A stretch of DNA of 44,712 bases from contig PDTD01000024.1 of assembly GCA_002748755.1 (NCBI GenBank), forward strand, positions 1 to 44,712. Reading direction: 5' to 3'. This DNA is from Desulfobulbus propionicus. Lineage in GTDB: Bacteria; Desulfobacterota; Desulfobulbia; Desulfobulbales; Desulfobulbaceae. Shown here in pieces: positions 36,571-44,712 of this stretch. The position numbers and the translations under genes were made by a program. The number at the start of each line of letters is the position of its first letter. Positions within the stretch are counted from its first letter, which is position 1. The notes under the pieces were generated by a model. It saw only the letters and a program-made list of their open reading frames with translations. It did no database searches and was not told where the DNA came from.

Positions 36571-39500
36571 TTATCTTAATTTATTATCATAGACAAGAGT
36601 TCTTTTTTCACCGGGCTGCAATTGAAATTCCATCAACTCTTTCTCTCCTGTACTGTTCATTACTGAGATCATACCAGCAGGTATTGTGATGGACTCATCA
36701 TTTCTCAAGATAAAAATTTCTTCACTCTCACCGGCAATCTGACTTTTTCGTTTAATTATAAACGAAGGCTTTGCTCCCCGTCTGAGTGCCTGAGTAAAAT
36801 CAGATAGACTGCTAACATCGAAATAACTACCGTTACCAAGTAATGCCCATGAACGCATTTCACTTTTTAACTGGGTGTCATCGATTGCAAAACCGATAAT
36901 ATTTACATTGATACCAGCATTTACCAATTTTCGTATTTCTGCAGGAACATCTCCACCACATGTCTCTTCACCGTCGGTTACTAATATAACATTCTTTAAC
37001 ATATCATCATATGTGAAATCATCTGATACTGCTGACAAAGCAGTACCAATAGCAGTTTTTGCATAATTTTCAATATGTATATCATCTATAGTATTTTTTA
37101 ATAGATTTTTATTAAGAGGTTGCTGGTTAATAAGCTTAATAGTTTGACAAGAATCTTTTTTAATTCCAAAAACACGCAACGATAATTTTGTACTATCCTT
37201 AATACCGTAACGGGTTACATTCAAAAGAGCCGATTTTGCAATCGTTATTCTTCTTTTACCGTTTGCCATACGCTTTAGCATTGAGCCAGAACCATCCAAA
37301 ATAACAGCAACAGAACTACGAAGATCGGCATTTTCAATAACCTTCAACTCTATGCTTGCCAAAAGTTTTTTCCGCTCAACAGGTGTGAGTGTAACAGAAA
37401 ACTTATATGGCTTTGAAGCACGGAATATCGCAGAGGCAAGCTCAAAGCCATCATCCAAATGCCATCTTCCTTCTACGATACGCATTACTCCATTGTTAAT
37501 TTTTCCCCAGCTTCTCATCGCATTTGTAAAAAGTTTTTTGTAATTTATGATCGAGAGAGCTACAATTCTAGGCTTCACCTTCTCTGCCAACTCCCAAAAA
37601 CCAGGATCATACTTTGATTCATTATCTGTAATTACTACAATACCAGCCACGCCCGGACGATTCTGTAACATCTTCACAGCTGTAAACATGGTTTTTTCTG
37701 CTTCACTTGAAGAAGTAGGCTCAATTGTATCAATATAGGGCAGAACATCATCCAAAGAACCTGCCCAATTCGACAATATGGGGCTGGCGGCACCAAAAGG
37801 AAGAAGCTGGAGCATATCACGCCCGGGCTGAAGGGATTTTGCCCACTTACGAACAGCATTTATAGTGTACGGAATAAACTCTCTCACACTGTTTGAGGTA
37901 TCCCATGTTATTACTATTGAACGTGGCGGTTCATACACCTTTAAGAAATAGTTTCCAGGAGGGACTGTGGCTCCGTATTGAGCCTGCTGATTTTTTCGCT
38001 TTTTTTGATGTAATTCAATTAGTTTTCCCGTTGAATCCTCAAGATTAAATGATTGTTCAGGTCGTATTGTCTCATGAAAGCTAAGGGTTACATCCATTGC
38101 CTTATCACCTGGGACAGTAAAACTGTACCAGTCTGCATTTCTTTCCAGCTTAACGGAAGATTCAATTTTCTCGTTTAAGGGTATTACGACACTCTCCTCC
38201 TTACTTGCACCACCGGCAATAGTAATTACCTCCATGGTGGAAATATCTGAAATGTCTTCGTAAACAGCTCTGCTGTTTGACTCTTCCCAGGATCCTAGAA
38301 TTGAATGAAATTCTTTTGCTTCAAAAATTTCAAGGGATGCAGGGGGATAGAAAATTTGAGGAGTCTTTTGGACAGGAGTTACAAACTTGATATACTTTGT
38401 CCAAACGGATTTATCCAGTTTAAGAACTCTTGTATTTGTATTTTCTGATTGTAATTTACCAATTTTTTCCCATGGTCCAAACGGTGTTTCTTTTGAAACA
38501 TAAACGTATGTTTCCAGTTGTCGTTGTTCATGCTTATTGTTTTTCCATCTAATTTCATCAATTAGAGCAGTACGGTCACGGTTAAAGGAAAGAACTGTTA
38601 TATTTTCATTTCCTTCATCAAGTTGATGTCCTGAACACGCTCGCGGATTATTCTTACAATTGAGAAATACGTCATTCCAATTCGTGCTAAAAGAAGGTTT
38701 TGAAAAGACGACGTGAGCACCAAAATCGGGATCTGCAAGATTAAATCTTTCTTTAGGTCGCCAATCCCTGTCAGCCAGTAGCTGAAATTCTTCGATAGAT
38801 GGCCCCCATGTGCATTTCGGGTTCAAATGGCAGTCATGAATAATCAATTTTGCCTGGCAGGCAGTAACAACTCGATCAAATATAATATATTGCGGTTGAC
38901 TACTGGCATCCAGTGATCCTGTTGCCACCTTATGCCATCTTCCTACCTCATCTTTTAATTCTATAGAGTAATTATCCGGCCATGTCGCTCTTTCCCGCGA
39001 AGATAAAAGATGAAACATAGCTCCTGCAACTGGAGCTGGTAAGCCAATATTGAAAACCAATTCCTTGCCAGGAGCAGCGGCCTGATCAAAATGATGAAGA
39101 GCAATACCATCGTGAAGGAACCTGCTGCGTTCAACCTTTCGTTCATCGGCTGGCTTTCCGTCAATCTCAATAAGTCTTGAACCTAAACTATCCCATAAAA
39201 CATTTATGCTTCCACGCAGCTCTTCGGGAATAGACCAATAATTTATAAATTCAACATCTTTTACCTGCTGGTTTATCTTTAAGGGCACTATCTTTTTCAT
39301 TTGCTTCCATCCCTGCTGAAAGGCAAATTCCAGGGCTGGATGATTGTTTTCTGCCACAAATGGTGGAATTATAATTTCAAAGGAAATTTCCTTTTTTTCA
39401 CCGGGATCAAGTGTAACTGCTGGCGGGATATCCAGAAGCTTCCAACCATCGGCCAGGAGTCTGCTGTCTATTTTAGTTATTGATCGTTCCACTCCCCTAT

Positions 39501-42084
39501 TTCCGATGGTAAGATTTCCTTTTATCCTCTGTCCAGCTTTTGCGTATGCGCGAATTTGATTCTGCTGTAATTCTACAGAAACATCCAATAGAAGCCTGGC
39601 AGGTATTGGCTGAAAAATCTGCGAATGCATTGAATCATCAATTATAAATCCCGAATATCTTTTTACCTCTTCCTTCATCTTATCTGCAAGAGAACTGGAA
39701 ACACTCGGTAAACTGTTAAAATCAACCAGGCCACAAGTAATAATACCTTTATCTCCTTGCGTTATCTTTATATTTTCTTTGTTATTATTATTTATAATAG
39801 CAAACTTGTATGATTTAGATAAATTAGAGATGGAATTATCGTGATTATAAAGTTTCAATGATTCGTTCGACTCACTATTACATAGTAAAACTCCTTTTTT
39901 ATAATCAGGAATATCAAGTTTTATAAAAATTTTTCCTTTCTTATTTGTTGTAAATTTTTCACCGAGCTTTAAAACAAAGTCTTTTTCTTCTGAGACAGAA
40001 GACACGGGAGTAACATTCAAATCTGGTAAAACCCGTGATTGGCATAAATAATTATTGTTACTATACGACTTATTTTTGAGAAGCAGATATTCTATTTTTT
40101 TTGTGAGGTTTTCATAGATAAAAAGACCAGAACTATTTTTTAAAATATTATCTTTATCACCACCCATCTTCTCCAGTGACCAATTCATCTTTTTTCGAGA
40201 GTCACATGCAGTTAATATAGTTGTGCCAGGCGAAACAGGAATTATGTAATGATTGGAAAAGTTAAAGCTATCAACTACTCCTCGAGCCGCCGAATCCGGT
40301 GGAAATAAACGCCATAGCCCTCTAGAATCATCGGGTTCTTGTACAATTGTTTTATAGTTGAGTGTTGTCTCTATACTGTAGTCGCCCAGTGAATTGTTAT
40401 CGGGAGACTCTATGTGCAAGGTATAATCTCCAGCCGGTAAATTTGAACTGAAGGAAAACGGCTCTTCATCCTCTGGCCCAACAGTAACAGTTCCACCAAC
40501 GACTTGCCCCTGCCCGCTCCCCATGTGTGCATAATTAAGTTGTGCTGTGAGGTTACCGTCATCAGGTGGAGTGATGGTAAAACGGACTGGCTGGCTGCTT
40601 GCAAGGCTCAGGTAATATACGTCTTTATCTGCTTTTGTGCGTAGAACCCCTTTCTTGGTAGTACCAAGATGTAGTCGCTCGGCATTTTCTATGGAATTGT
40701 TTGACTCTTTTTCAAAACCTGGAGTAGGAGCACCAAGTGCTATTGCCCTGAGAGTGTACTGCCCGCTTCCTCTCAGGATAATGGTCTTTGCTCCCCGCAA
40801 AAGGGTAAGATATTCGGATATTACGTTGGTATGTCCTGGTTCTACCGAAAAAAGACGGCGTTTAGATCTGTCATATACTTCGAATTTATCAATATCTCCG
40901 ATAGCTACATACCGCCACAACTCTCCATTTGTTGGTACAATATGGGTAAACACATCTTTATCGCTATGATTCAAATTGCCTTTGACTACAAAATCATTTT
41001 CAAATTGCTTCTTTGCTATAAAATCATTAGGTTCCTGATCGAAGATTTCCCCATCATCAATGTATGGAGACATTGCTATGGAATATCTAATTCCTTCATC
41101 CCCTTGTCCTTCACGGGTAATAGACATTTCATACGTACCAGGTTCCAAGAGAAGATTAGGTATTTCAATCAATCCTTTTTGACTTTTTCTATACAATAAT
41201 CTCTCTATTTTGGGCTCAACTTTAGTAATTTTAACTGAAAAAGAACCACTTTTTGTGTCAGATTCAATTTTCAGGTTTTGTGGTATTGTTTTAACAACAT
41301 CCCAGTTAATTTTATCTACATCCGTTGAAAGAAGAGAACCTCTAATGGTATGATTTAGTTCAACTTTTATACCATGATCAAAACTATTTGGTTCCAGAAG
41401 CTCATCTTCATTGAATTTGGACATATGTATAAGGACATAAGGAAATCGAGCAGTCTTGTTGTAACCAGGTATGACATAGATATAATTATCTTTGTCATAC
41501 ACTTTATCTTTAAATCCAAACACATAAGGATATAAACCAGACTTAGGGATTCTTCCGTTTTTAACCTTAACCTCAACATCTTCTCCTGGTTCCTGATAAA
41601 CAACTATTTTCACTGGCTGTTGTTGAGCAACTGAGGCTTTTATCTTTTTTTTTGTATCTGCCTGAACAACAAGCCATTGATCCAACGAAAGAGTATCTCC
41701 ACCTGTTTTGACAACACTTTTTTCTTTTGACACCGTCAAAGTTGAATCCTGGTTTGCCACTATTCCAAGGACATAGCTGTTTTTGGGTGTAAGAAAGACC
41801 TTTTCTAAGGAGATATTTTGAAGAGCACTGCCTTTTTTCAAAAGTGGAGTAACTCTTTTCTTTTCGCGGTTGGAAACATCTTCTTTGGCAAATAATTGAA
41901 TAGAGCCGGGACTGTTTATATGAAATGAGTAGACCCCCATTTCGGGGGCCTTATACTCAATAAAGATGGGCGTTTGCTTTTTTAGTGTTATCCCCTTTAT
42001 ATCATTTAGCTTTTGTAAGCCCCCCCCGAAGCTATTGGAGACTGATAGAAACAGGAGAAAAATGAAAAACAGGAGAGCCTTCAT
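36571..42084 (-). CDS. Giant exported protein with PPC-like, discoidin-like and tandem VWA domains
   Basis: 1837 aa, from the ATG at 42084 (AGGGGG upstream), one base after the upstream gene's stop. A signal peptide spans residues 1-20 (KALLFFIFLLFLSVSNSFG). Residues about 345-450 and 455-590 are PPC-like beta domains (FDQEPNDFIAKKQF, DKDVFTH, FEKESNNSIENAERL, ADKDVYYLSL), with a third at about 1310-1385. Residues about 985-1105 and 1115-1255 look like discoidin/F5-8C beta-sandwiches, with paired Cys. Two VWA domains close the protein: 1388-1560 with TWDTSNS (1394-1400), and 1590-1770 with ILDGSGSM, TAIGTA and VTDGEETCGGD, so the metal-dependent adhesion site is intact. No LPXTG, TM anchor or secretion tail is seen, so it is probably periplasmic or surface-released. 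It is AT-richer than the core genes. Function unknown. Confidence 0.9.
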   Translation of the reverse strand: MKALLFFIFLLFLSVSNSFGGGLQKLNDIKGITLKKQTPIFIEYKAPEMGVYSFHINSPGSIQLFAKEDVSNREKKRVTPLLKKGSALQNISLEKVFLTPKNSYVLGIVANQDSTLTVSKEKSVVKTGGDTLSLDQWLVVQADTKKKIKASVAQQQPVKIVVYQEPGEDVEVKVKNGRIPKSGLYPYVFGFKDKVYDKDNYIYVIPGYNKTARFPYVLIHMSKFNEDELLEPNSFDHGIKVELNHTIRGSLLSTDVDKINWDVVKTIPQNLKIESDTKSGSFSVKITKVEPKIERLLYRKSQKGLIEIPNLLLEPGTYEMSITREGQGDEGIRYSIAMSPYIDDGEIFDQEPNDFIAKKQFENDFVVKGNLNHSDKDVFTHIVPTNGELWRYVAIGDIDKFEVYDRSKRRLFSVEPGHTNVISEYLTLLRGAKTIILRGSGQYTLRAIALGAPTPGFEKESNNSIENAERLHLGTTKKGVLRTKADKDVYYLSLASSQPVRFTITPPDDGNLTAQLNYAHMGSGQGQVVGGTVTVGPEDEEPFSFSSNLPAGDYTLHIESPDNNSLGDYSIETTLNYKTIVQEPDDSRGLWRLFPPDSAARGVVDSFNFSNHYIIPVSPGTTILTACDSRKKMNWSLEKMGGDKDNILKNSSGLFIYENLTKKIEYLLLKNKSYSNNNYLCQSRVLPDLNVTPVSSVSEEKDFVLKLGEKFTTNKKGKIFIKLDIPDYKKGVLLCNSESNESLKLYNHDNSISNLSKSYKFAIINNNNKENIKITQGDKGIITCGLVDFNSLPSVSSSLADKMKEEVKRYSGFIIDDSMHSQIFQPIPARLLLDVSVELQQNQIRAYAKAGQRIKGNLTIGNRGVERSITKIDSRLLADGWKLLDIPPAVTLDPGEKKEISFEIIIPPFVAENNHPALEFAFQQGWKQMKKIVPLKINQQVKDVEFINYWSIPEELRGSINVLWDSLGSRLIEIDGKPADERKVERSRFLHDGIALHHFDQAAAPGKELVFNIGLPAPVAGAMFHLLSSRERATWPDNYSIELKDEVGRWHKVATGSLDASSQPQYIIFDRVVTACQAKLIIHDCHLNPKCTWGPSIEEFQLLADRDWRPKERFNLADPDFGAHVVFSKPSFSTNWNDVFLNCKNNPRACSGHQLDEGNENITVLSFNRDRTALIDEIRWKNNKHEQRQLETYVYVSKETPFGPWEKIGKLQSENTNTRVLKLDKSVWTKYIKFVTPVQKTPQIFYPPASLEIFEAKEFHSILGSWEESNSRAVYEDISDISTMEVITIAGGASKEESVVIPLNEKIESSVKLERNADWYSFTVPGDKAMDVTLSFHETIRPEQSFNLEDSTGKLIELHQKKRKNQQAQYGATVPPGNYFLKVYEPPRSIVITWDTSNSVREFIPYTINAVRKWAKSLQPGRDMLQLLPFGAASPILSNWAGSLDDVLPYIDTIEPTSSSEAEKTMFTAVKMLQNRPGVAGIVVITDNESKYDPGFWELAEKVKPRIVALSIINYKKLFTNAMRSWGKINNGVMRIVEGRWHLDDGFELASAIFRASKPYKFSVTLTPVERKKLLASIELKVIENADLRSSVAVILDGSGSMLKRMANGKRRITIAKSALLNVTRYGIKDSTKLSLRVFGIKKDSCQTIKLINQQPLNKNLLKNTIDDIHIENYAKTAIGTALSAVSDDFTYDDMLKNVILVTDGEETCGGDVPAEIRKLVNAGINVNIIGFAIDDTQLKSEMRSWALLGNGSYFDVSSLSDFTQALRRGAKPSFIIKRKSQIAGESEEIFILRNDESITIPAGMISVMNSTGEKELMEFQLQPGEKRTLVYDNKLR

Positions 42085-42085
42085 G

Positions 42086-44272
42086 TTAACATCCCCCTTG
42101 AGCTCGATAAGCATCTTCAATAAGACTGTTTCCCTGATCCACCATTAATGAACGAATAAATTTATCGGTAGCACCACCATACATTCCCATCATATCGCCA
42201 AGAATCTGTCCAAACAGAGCAAAGCCTGTAGTGGTTTTTACACAACACTCAGTTGTACAATTCATAATATTCCCTAAAAAACCACTTACAGTCTTTGCCA
42301 TCATTGCAACTCTTGCAACTTCAAGAGTTATAAGGTATTCAAGTGATTCGCCACCTCTGCCATATCCGTCGACCGAGATAGTGTTCCCTGTTGTAGTATT
42401 AATTCTCCACCATCCCTCCCCTGTCTGTGGTAAAAGGAGAAGATGACCAGAGGTGATATCATTTACTGCCCGAGAGCGTATTGCCTTTTTTTCACCTATT
42501 GATGCGGGCAGCTTTCTTTCAGATGTAACCAAACTATAGTTTTTAACCTTTGATAATGTTTTTATCGTACTGACCCTGTTGGCAAAAACCCTTATATATC
42601 GCAGTCTGTCAAGCATTTGCCCCTCTCTAATCGATTGATAGATTCCTAAAGCCATAGTCTGTTTCGGGTCAATACAAAGCCCCTTCTTTTTTCTCGAAAG
42701 AGCCACTGTCCCGCTCTGCATTATATCAAAGCCAGCATGAACCATATCTCCAGGCCCATATAGAAGAGATGAAAGTCCAATAAATGGTTCATGTTGGTAA
42801 GCAAGGAAATGCTTCTCCTCATACGCTCCTGACAGTCCGAGGAAATGCTTAGAAGTAGTCGCACTCTCAATAGGATTGCGAAGCGGCACCTGTTTTCCAT
42901 TACTGTTGTCAGCTACCGTAGTAAGAAGAGTGGTCAAAAAATCTGCTGAATTTCTTGTGCTATTAAAACTAAAAAGCGTCCATGAGCCAAGAAAAGGCAC
43001 TGCTCGATCCTGCTCACTTTTTATAAGCGTTGCAGCATCGACAAGGAGTCTGGTCGTCCGCTTTGTTTTTGCAGCAAAGGGCGGTTTATAATTAACCTCC
43101 AGCCATATCCCATTAAAAATGGTCTTGCTTTCCTCCTTGGTTGCCAACTGTTTTGACATCTCACCAAGAACTCCTGAAATTGTTTCAGAAAAACGGAGTT
43201 GAGGGTTAGCCAGCAAAAGATTTGAGGCAGCTATGGTTTTTCCGTCAGACTTTATAGCGTAACTATATTGAGGGCTTCGGCCATTTATAGCCGGCAGATA
43301 ATAAAAAGAAGATATAAAATCTTTCCTCTTTTCTGGTTTTGTGAGATAAGAATCGCCAATTAAAGTAATAACAGTTGGATATTTTTGGTTGAAAAAAAGA
43401 TCTATATCATGTTTTGGTGTGAGTGTTTTTCGTTCTTCCCTCTCTCCTTTCATGTATGATGCAAATAGACGAATGCTTAAACTATGCCTAACCTTATTGT
43501 CTACCTTCAAGTCAAAAAAAGACTCAGGAGTAAGTTCATCGGCAGGGAGAAAAATGGTGTGTAGGTTTTGCCACTTTGCCCCAGGTTTTTTTCTAAGTTG
43601 CACCCAAACATAATCCTCTGCCCATTTTCTAATCAGTTTTTTGCGTTCCGAATCTCCGGCAATCGATTTTTCTACCTCTCGAGATAATGTATCGCGTAAT
43701 GACGGTATGAGATTACCGCTATTACCATTGTAGCGAGAAGATTTTATAGTAAAATTTATCAGATCATTTGTAAGGTCTGTATTACCTAAGGTAGAGTTGA
43801 GGTGCCCTATTGCCTTTTTAATCTTTTGGCGATTTTTCACCGGGTTTCGCCAGGAACTTGCTCGAGTTGCCTCAAGCAAAGCTTGCAGGTTTTTCCCTTT
43901 TATTTTTGTTCTGGCAAGGCGTACATCATATCCATGTAATTTAAGTATGTTGCCAAGAAGAATAGCCTGATCCCAGGCATTACCTGCACCGGCGGTAAGG
44001 GTACCATTTGCTCCCCTCAACACACCACTATAGAGATGTGGTGATAAGATTTCACCCAGCTTTTTGGTAATAGTATCCGGTGAATCGTTCAGCCATTGTT
44101 CTGCAAGAAGCTGATAATTAAACTGAGTGCTGTCCAGTCCCTTTGCGTATTCACCTAAATATACCTCCCATTTTTCATCGCTACTTTGACCATACACCCT
44201 TGGCACACAGACACCGATCATGCAACAAAGAATACAGTAAAAAAGCAAACTGAACTTACACGTATTATACAT
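42086..44272 (-). CDS. Exported protein with degenerate transglutaminase-like domain
   Basis: 728 aa, from the ATG at 44272 with GGAGG 5 bases upstream. A signal peptide spans residues 1-28 (FSLLFYCILCCMIGVCVPRVYG). Residues about 80-245 follow the transglutaminase fold: GAGNAWDQAILLGNILKLHG aligns with the nucleophile helix, and YVWVQLRKKPGAKWQNLHTI with the His/Asp strands. The catalytic Cys is Ala99, the His is Tyr221 and the Asp is His238, so it is probably non-catalytic. A C-terminal region (about 643-700) has a hydrophobic helix, NCTTECC (672-677) and a final Cys728. It is the first gene of the operon with the VWA protein; their tight spacing suggests a joint complex. No named family was recognised. 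Confidence 0.85.
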   Translation of the reverse strand: MYNTCKFSLLFYCILCCMIGVCVPRVYGQSSDEKWEVYLGEYAKGLDSTQFNYQLLAEQWLNDSPDTITKKLGEILSPHLYSGVLRGANGTLTAGAGNAWDQAILLGNILKLHGYDVRLARTKIKGKNLQALLEATRASSWRNPVKNRQKIKKAIGHLNSTLGNTDLTNDLINFTIKSSRYNGNSGNLIPSLRDTLSREVEKSIAGDSERKKLIRKWAEDYVWVQLRKKPGAKWQNLHTIFLPADELTPESFFDLKVDNKVRHSLSIRLFASYMKGEREERKTLTPKHDIDLFFNQKYPTVITLIGDSYLTKPEKRKDFISSFYYLPAINGRSPQYSYAIKSDGKTIAASNLLLANPQLRFSETISGVLGEMSKQLATKEESKTIFNGIWLEVNYKPPFAAKTKRTTRLLVDAATLIKSEQDRAVPFLGSWTLFSFNSTRNSADFLTTLLTTVADNSNGKQVPLRNPIESATTSKHFLGLSGAYEEKHFLAYQHEPFIGLSSLLYGPGDMVHAGFDIMQSGTVALSRKKKGLCIDPKQTMALGIYQSIREGQMLDRLRYIRVFANRVSTIKTLSKVKNYSLVTSERKLPASIGEKKAIRSRAVNDITSGHLLLLPQTGEGWWRINTTTGNTISVDGYGRGGESLEYLITLEVARVAMMAKTVSGFLGNIMNCTTECCVKTTTGFALFGQILGDMMGMYGGATDKFIRSLMVDQGNSLIEDAYRAQGGC

Positions 44273-44342
44273 GTGAACCTCCGGCATATCGATAAATCAA
44301 TACATAAAATGTATTGGAAAATAAAATCTTCCTGTAGCTATG

Positions 44343-44371
44343 GGTATAGAAAAAATACTTATTATTATCAA
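44343..44371 (-). promoter_or_regulatory. Candidate sigma70 promoter of the VWA operon
   Basis: On the minus strand, TTGATA (44371-44366), a 17-base spacer and TATACC (44348-44343). The start would be near 44336, giving a leader of about 65 bases. It overlaps the first TACTTATTATT repeat, so repression or activation there is conceivable. Confidence 0.45.
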
Positions 44372-44385
44372 TGATACTTATTATT
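44356..44385. repeat. Direct repeat pair TACTTATTATT in the promoter
   Basis: TACTTATTATT occurs at 44356-44366 and 44375-44385, a 19-base period, flanking the -35 box. A two-turn-type spacing is compatible with a dimeric regulator, but AT-rich sequence makes chance repeats likely. Confidence 0.4.
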
Positions 44386-44541
44386 TAATAATATCTCAAG
44401 TTCAGAACTCCAAAACTCAGATATCTCGTTCTATCGGTTTATAGCTGTTAAAGGCCTACGATTCTGTTACCGAATTCTAAAAATACCATAAGTTAAGCAG
44501 GGTTCCTGGCTCTTTGGGGTGGATATAGCTACGATACCAAG

Positions 44542-44712
44542 ATCAGACCTCCTGACCGCTGAAGATTTTGTTAGGACACCAGTTTGTAAACCAGACGCAG
44601 GTTGGTTCCTGGAAAAATCGTCTTTGTAGCGTTGAGTTCGTGGAATATATTGAGCATTGTCTCAGCGCTGGCACGGTTTGCCGGTTGATGCAGCTGGACA
44701 ATCAGCTTTTTC
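44542..44712 (-). pseudogene. Transposase C-terminus, partial at window edge, and right direct-repeat copy
   Basis: The minus-strand frame from the window edge reads LHQPANRASAETMLNIFHEL, then TIFPGTNLRLVYKLVS, and stops at 44573-44571. It is open throughout, so the gene may be intact beyond the window; it is called partial. The last about 75 bases match 35459-35536. The family is not firmly assigned (IS4-superfamily-like C-terminus). Confidence 0.65.

Larger units (their letters stand above)
44273..44541. other. Operon leader and upstream region
   Basis: AT-rich. It holds the candidate promoter at 44343-44371 and the two TACTTATTATT repeats described separately. No gene is seen. Confidence 0.5.

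Overview
The window looks like a chromosomal segment of a Gram-negative sulfate-reducer-type bacterium (Desulfobacterota, probably the Desulfobulbales). This is inferred from gene content: a DVU0298-family protein, a DUF4388 cyclic-nucleotide-type protein, Cache-type chemoreceptors, pcnB, fabB, E. coli-type pyrC, a heptose-phosphate adenylyltransferase domain and an outer-membrane omptin. No rRNA, tRNA or CRISPR array was recognised.

Layout. 1-5 kb: a chemoreceptor gene, then relics of a group II intron 3' end and an IS630 transposase that truncates an RluA-family pseudouridine synthase gene; that gene is translationally coupled to an EamA transporter. 5-18 kb: a mostly intact housekeeping block with holA, clpS-clpA, pgeF, an EEP-family hydrolase, pcnB, a nitronate monooxygenase-like gene, hisS (TTG start) and aspS. 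18-26 kb: a glycosyltransferase, a miniature IS3-type relic, a Trm112-like gene, a minus-strand run comprising a DVU0298-family gene, a nitrilase/heptose-1-P adenylyltransferase fusion and cobU-cobS-cobC, then an omptin protease. 26-32.4 kb: a chemoreceptor fragment, fabB, a TIGR04076-like/cNMP/DUF4388 protein, a three-helix membrane protein, a 61-aa protein lying between inverted copies of a dispersed repeat, and pyrC.

32.4-44.7 kb is an accessory region. It is a graveyard of broken insertion sequences (IS3-, IS4- and IS1380-type and one unassigned transposase) around two intact islands. One is an orphan Cache-HAMP receptor without an output domain. The other is an AT-rich two-gene operon (44272 down to 36571) encoding an exported protein with an apparently dead transglutaminase-like domain (728 aa) and a giant exported protein (1837 aa) with PPC-like beta domains, two discoidin-like domains and two C-terminal von Willebrand A domains. 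The two genes are one base apart and have a plausible promoter. Matching ends of the same transposase gene lie on both sides. This operon is the best candidate for an undescribed system: it suggests a cell-surface or periplasmic adhesion, sensing or assembly complex, but its function cannot be read from sequence.

Several gene ends and gaps carry copies of a short dispersed element with consensus around CCGGATTTCTCATGAACA.
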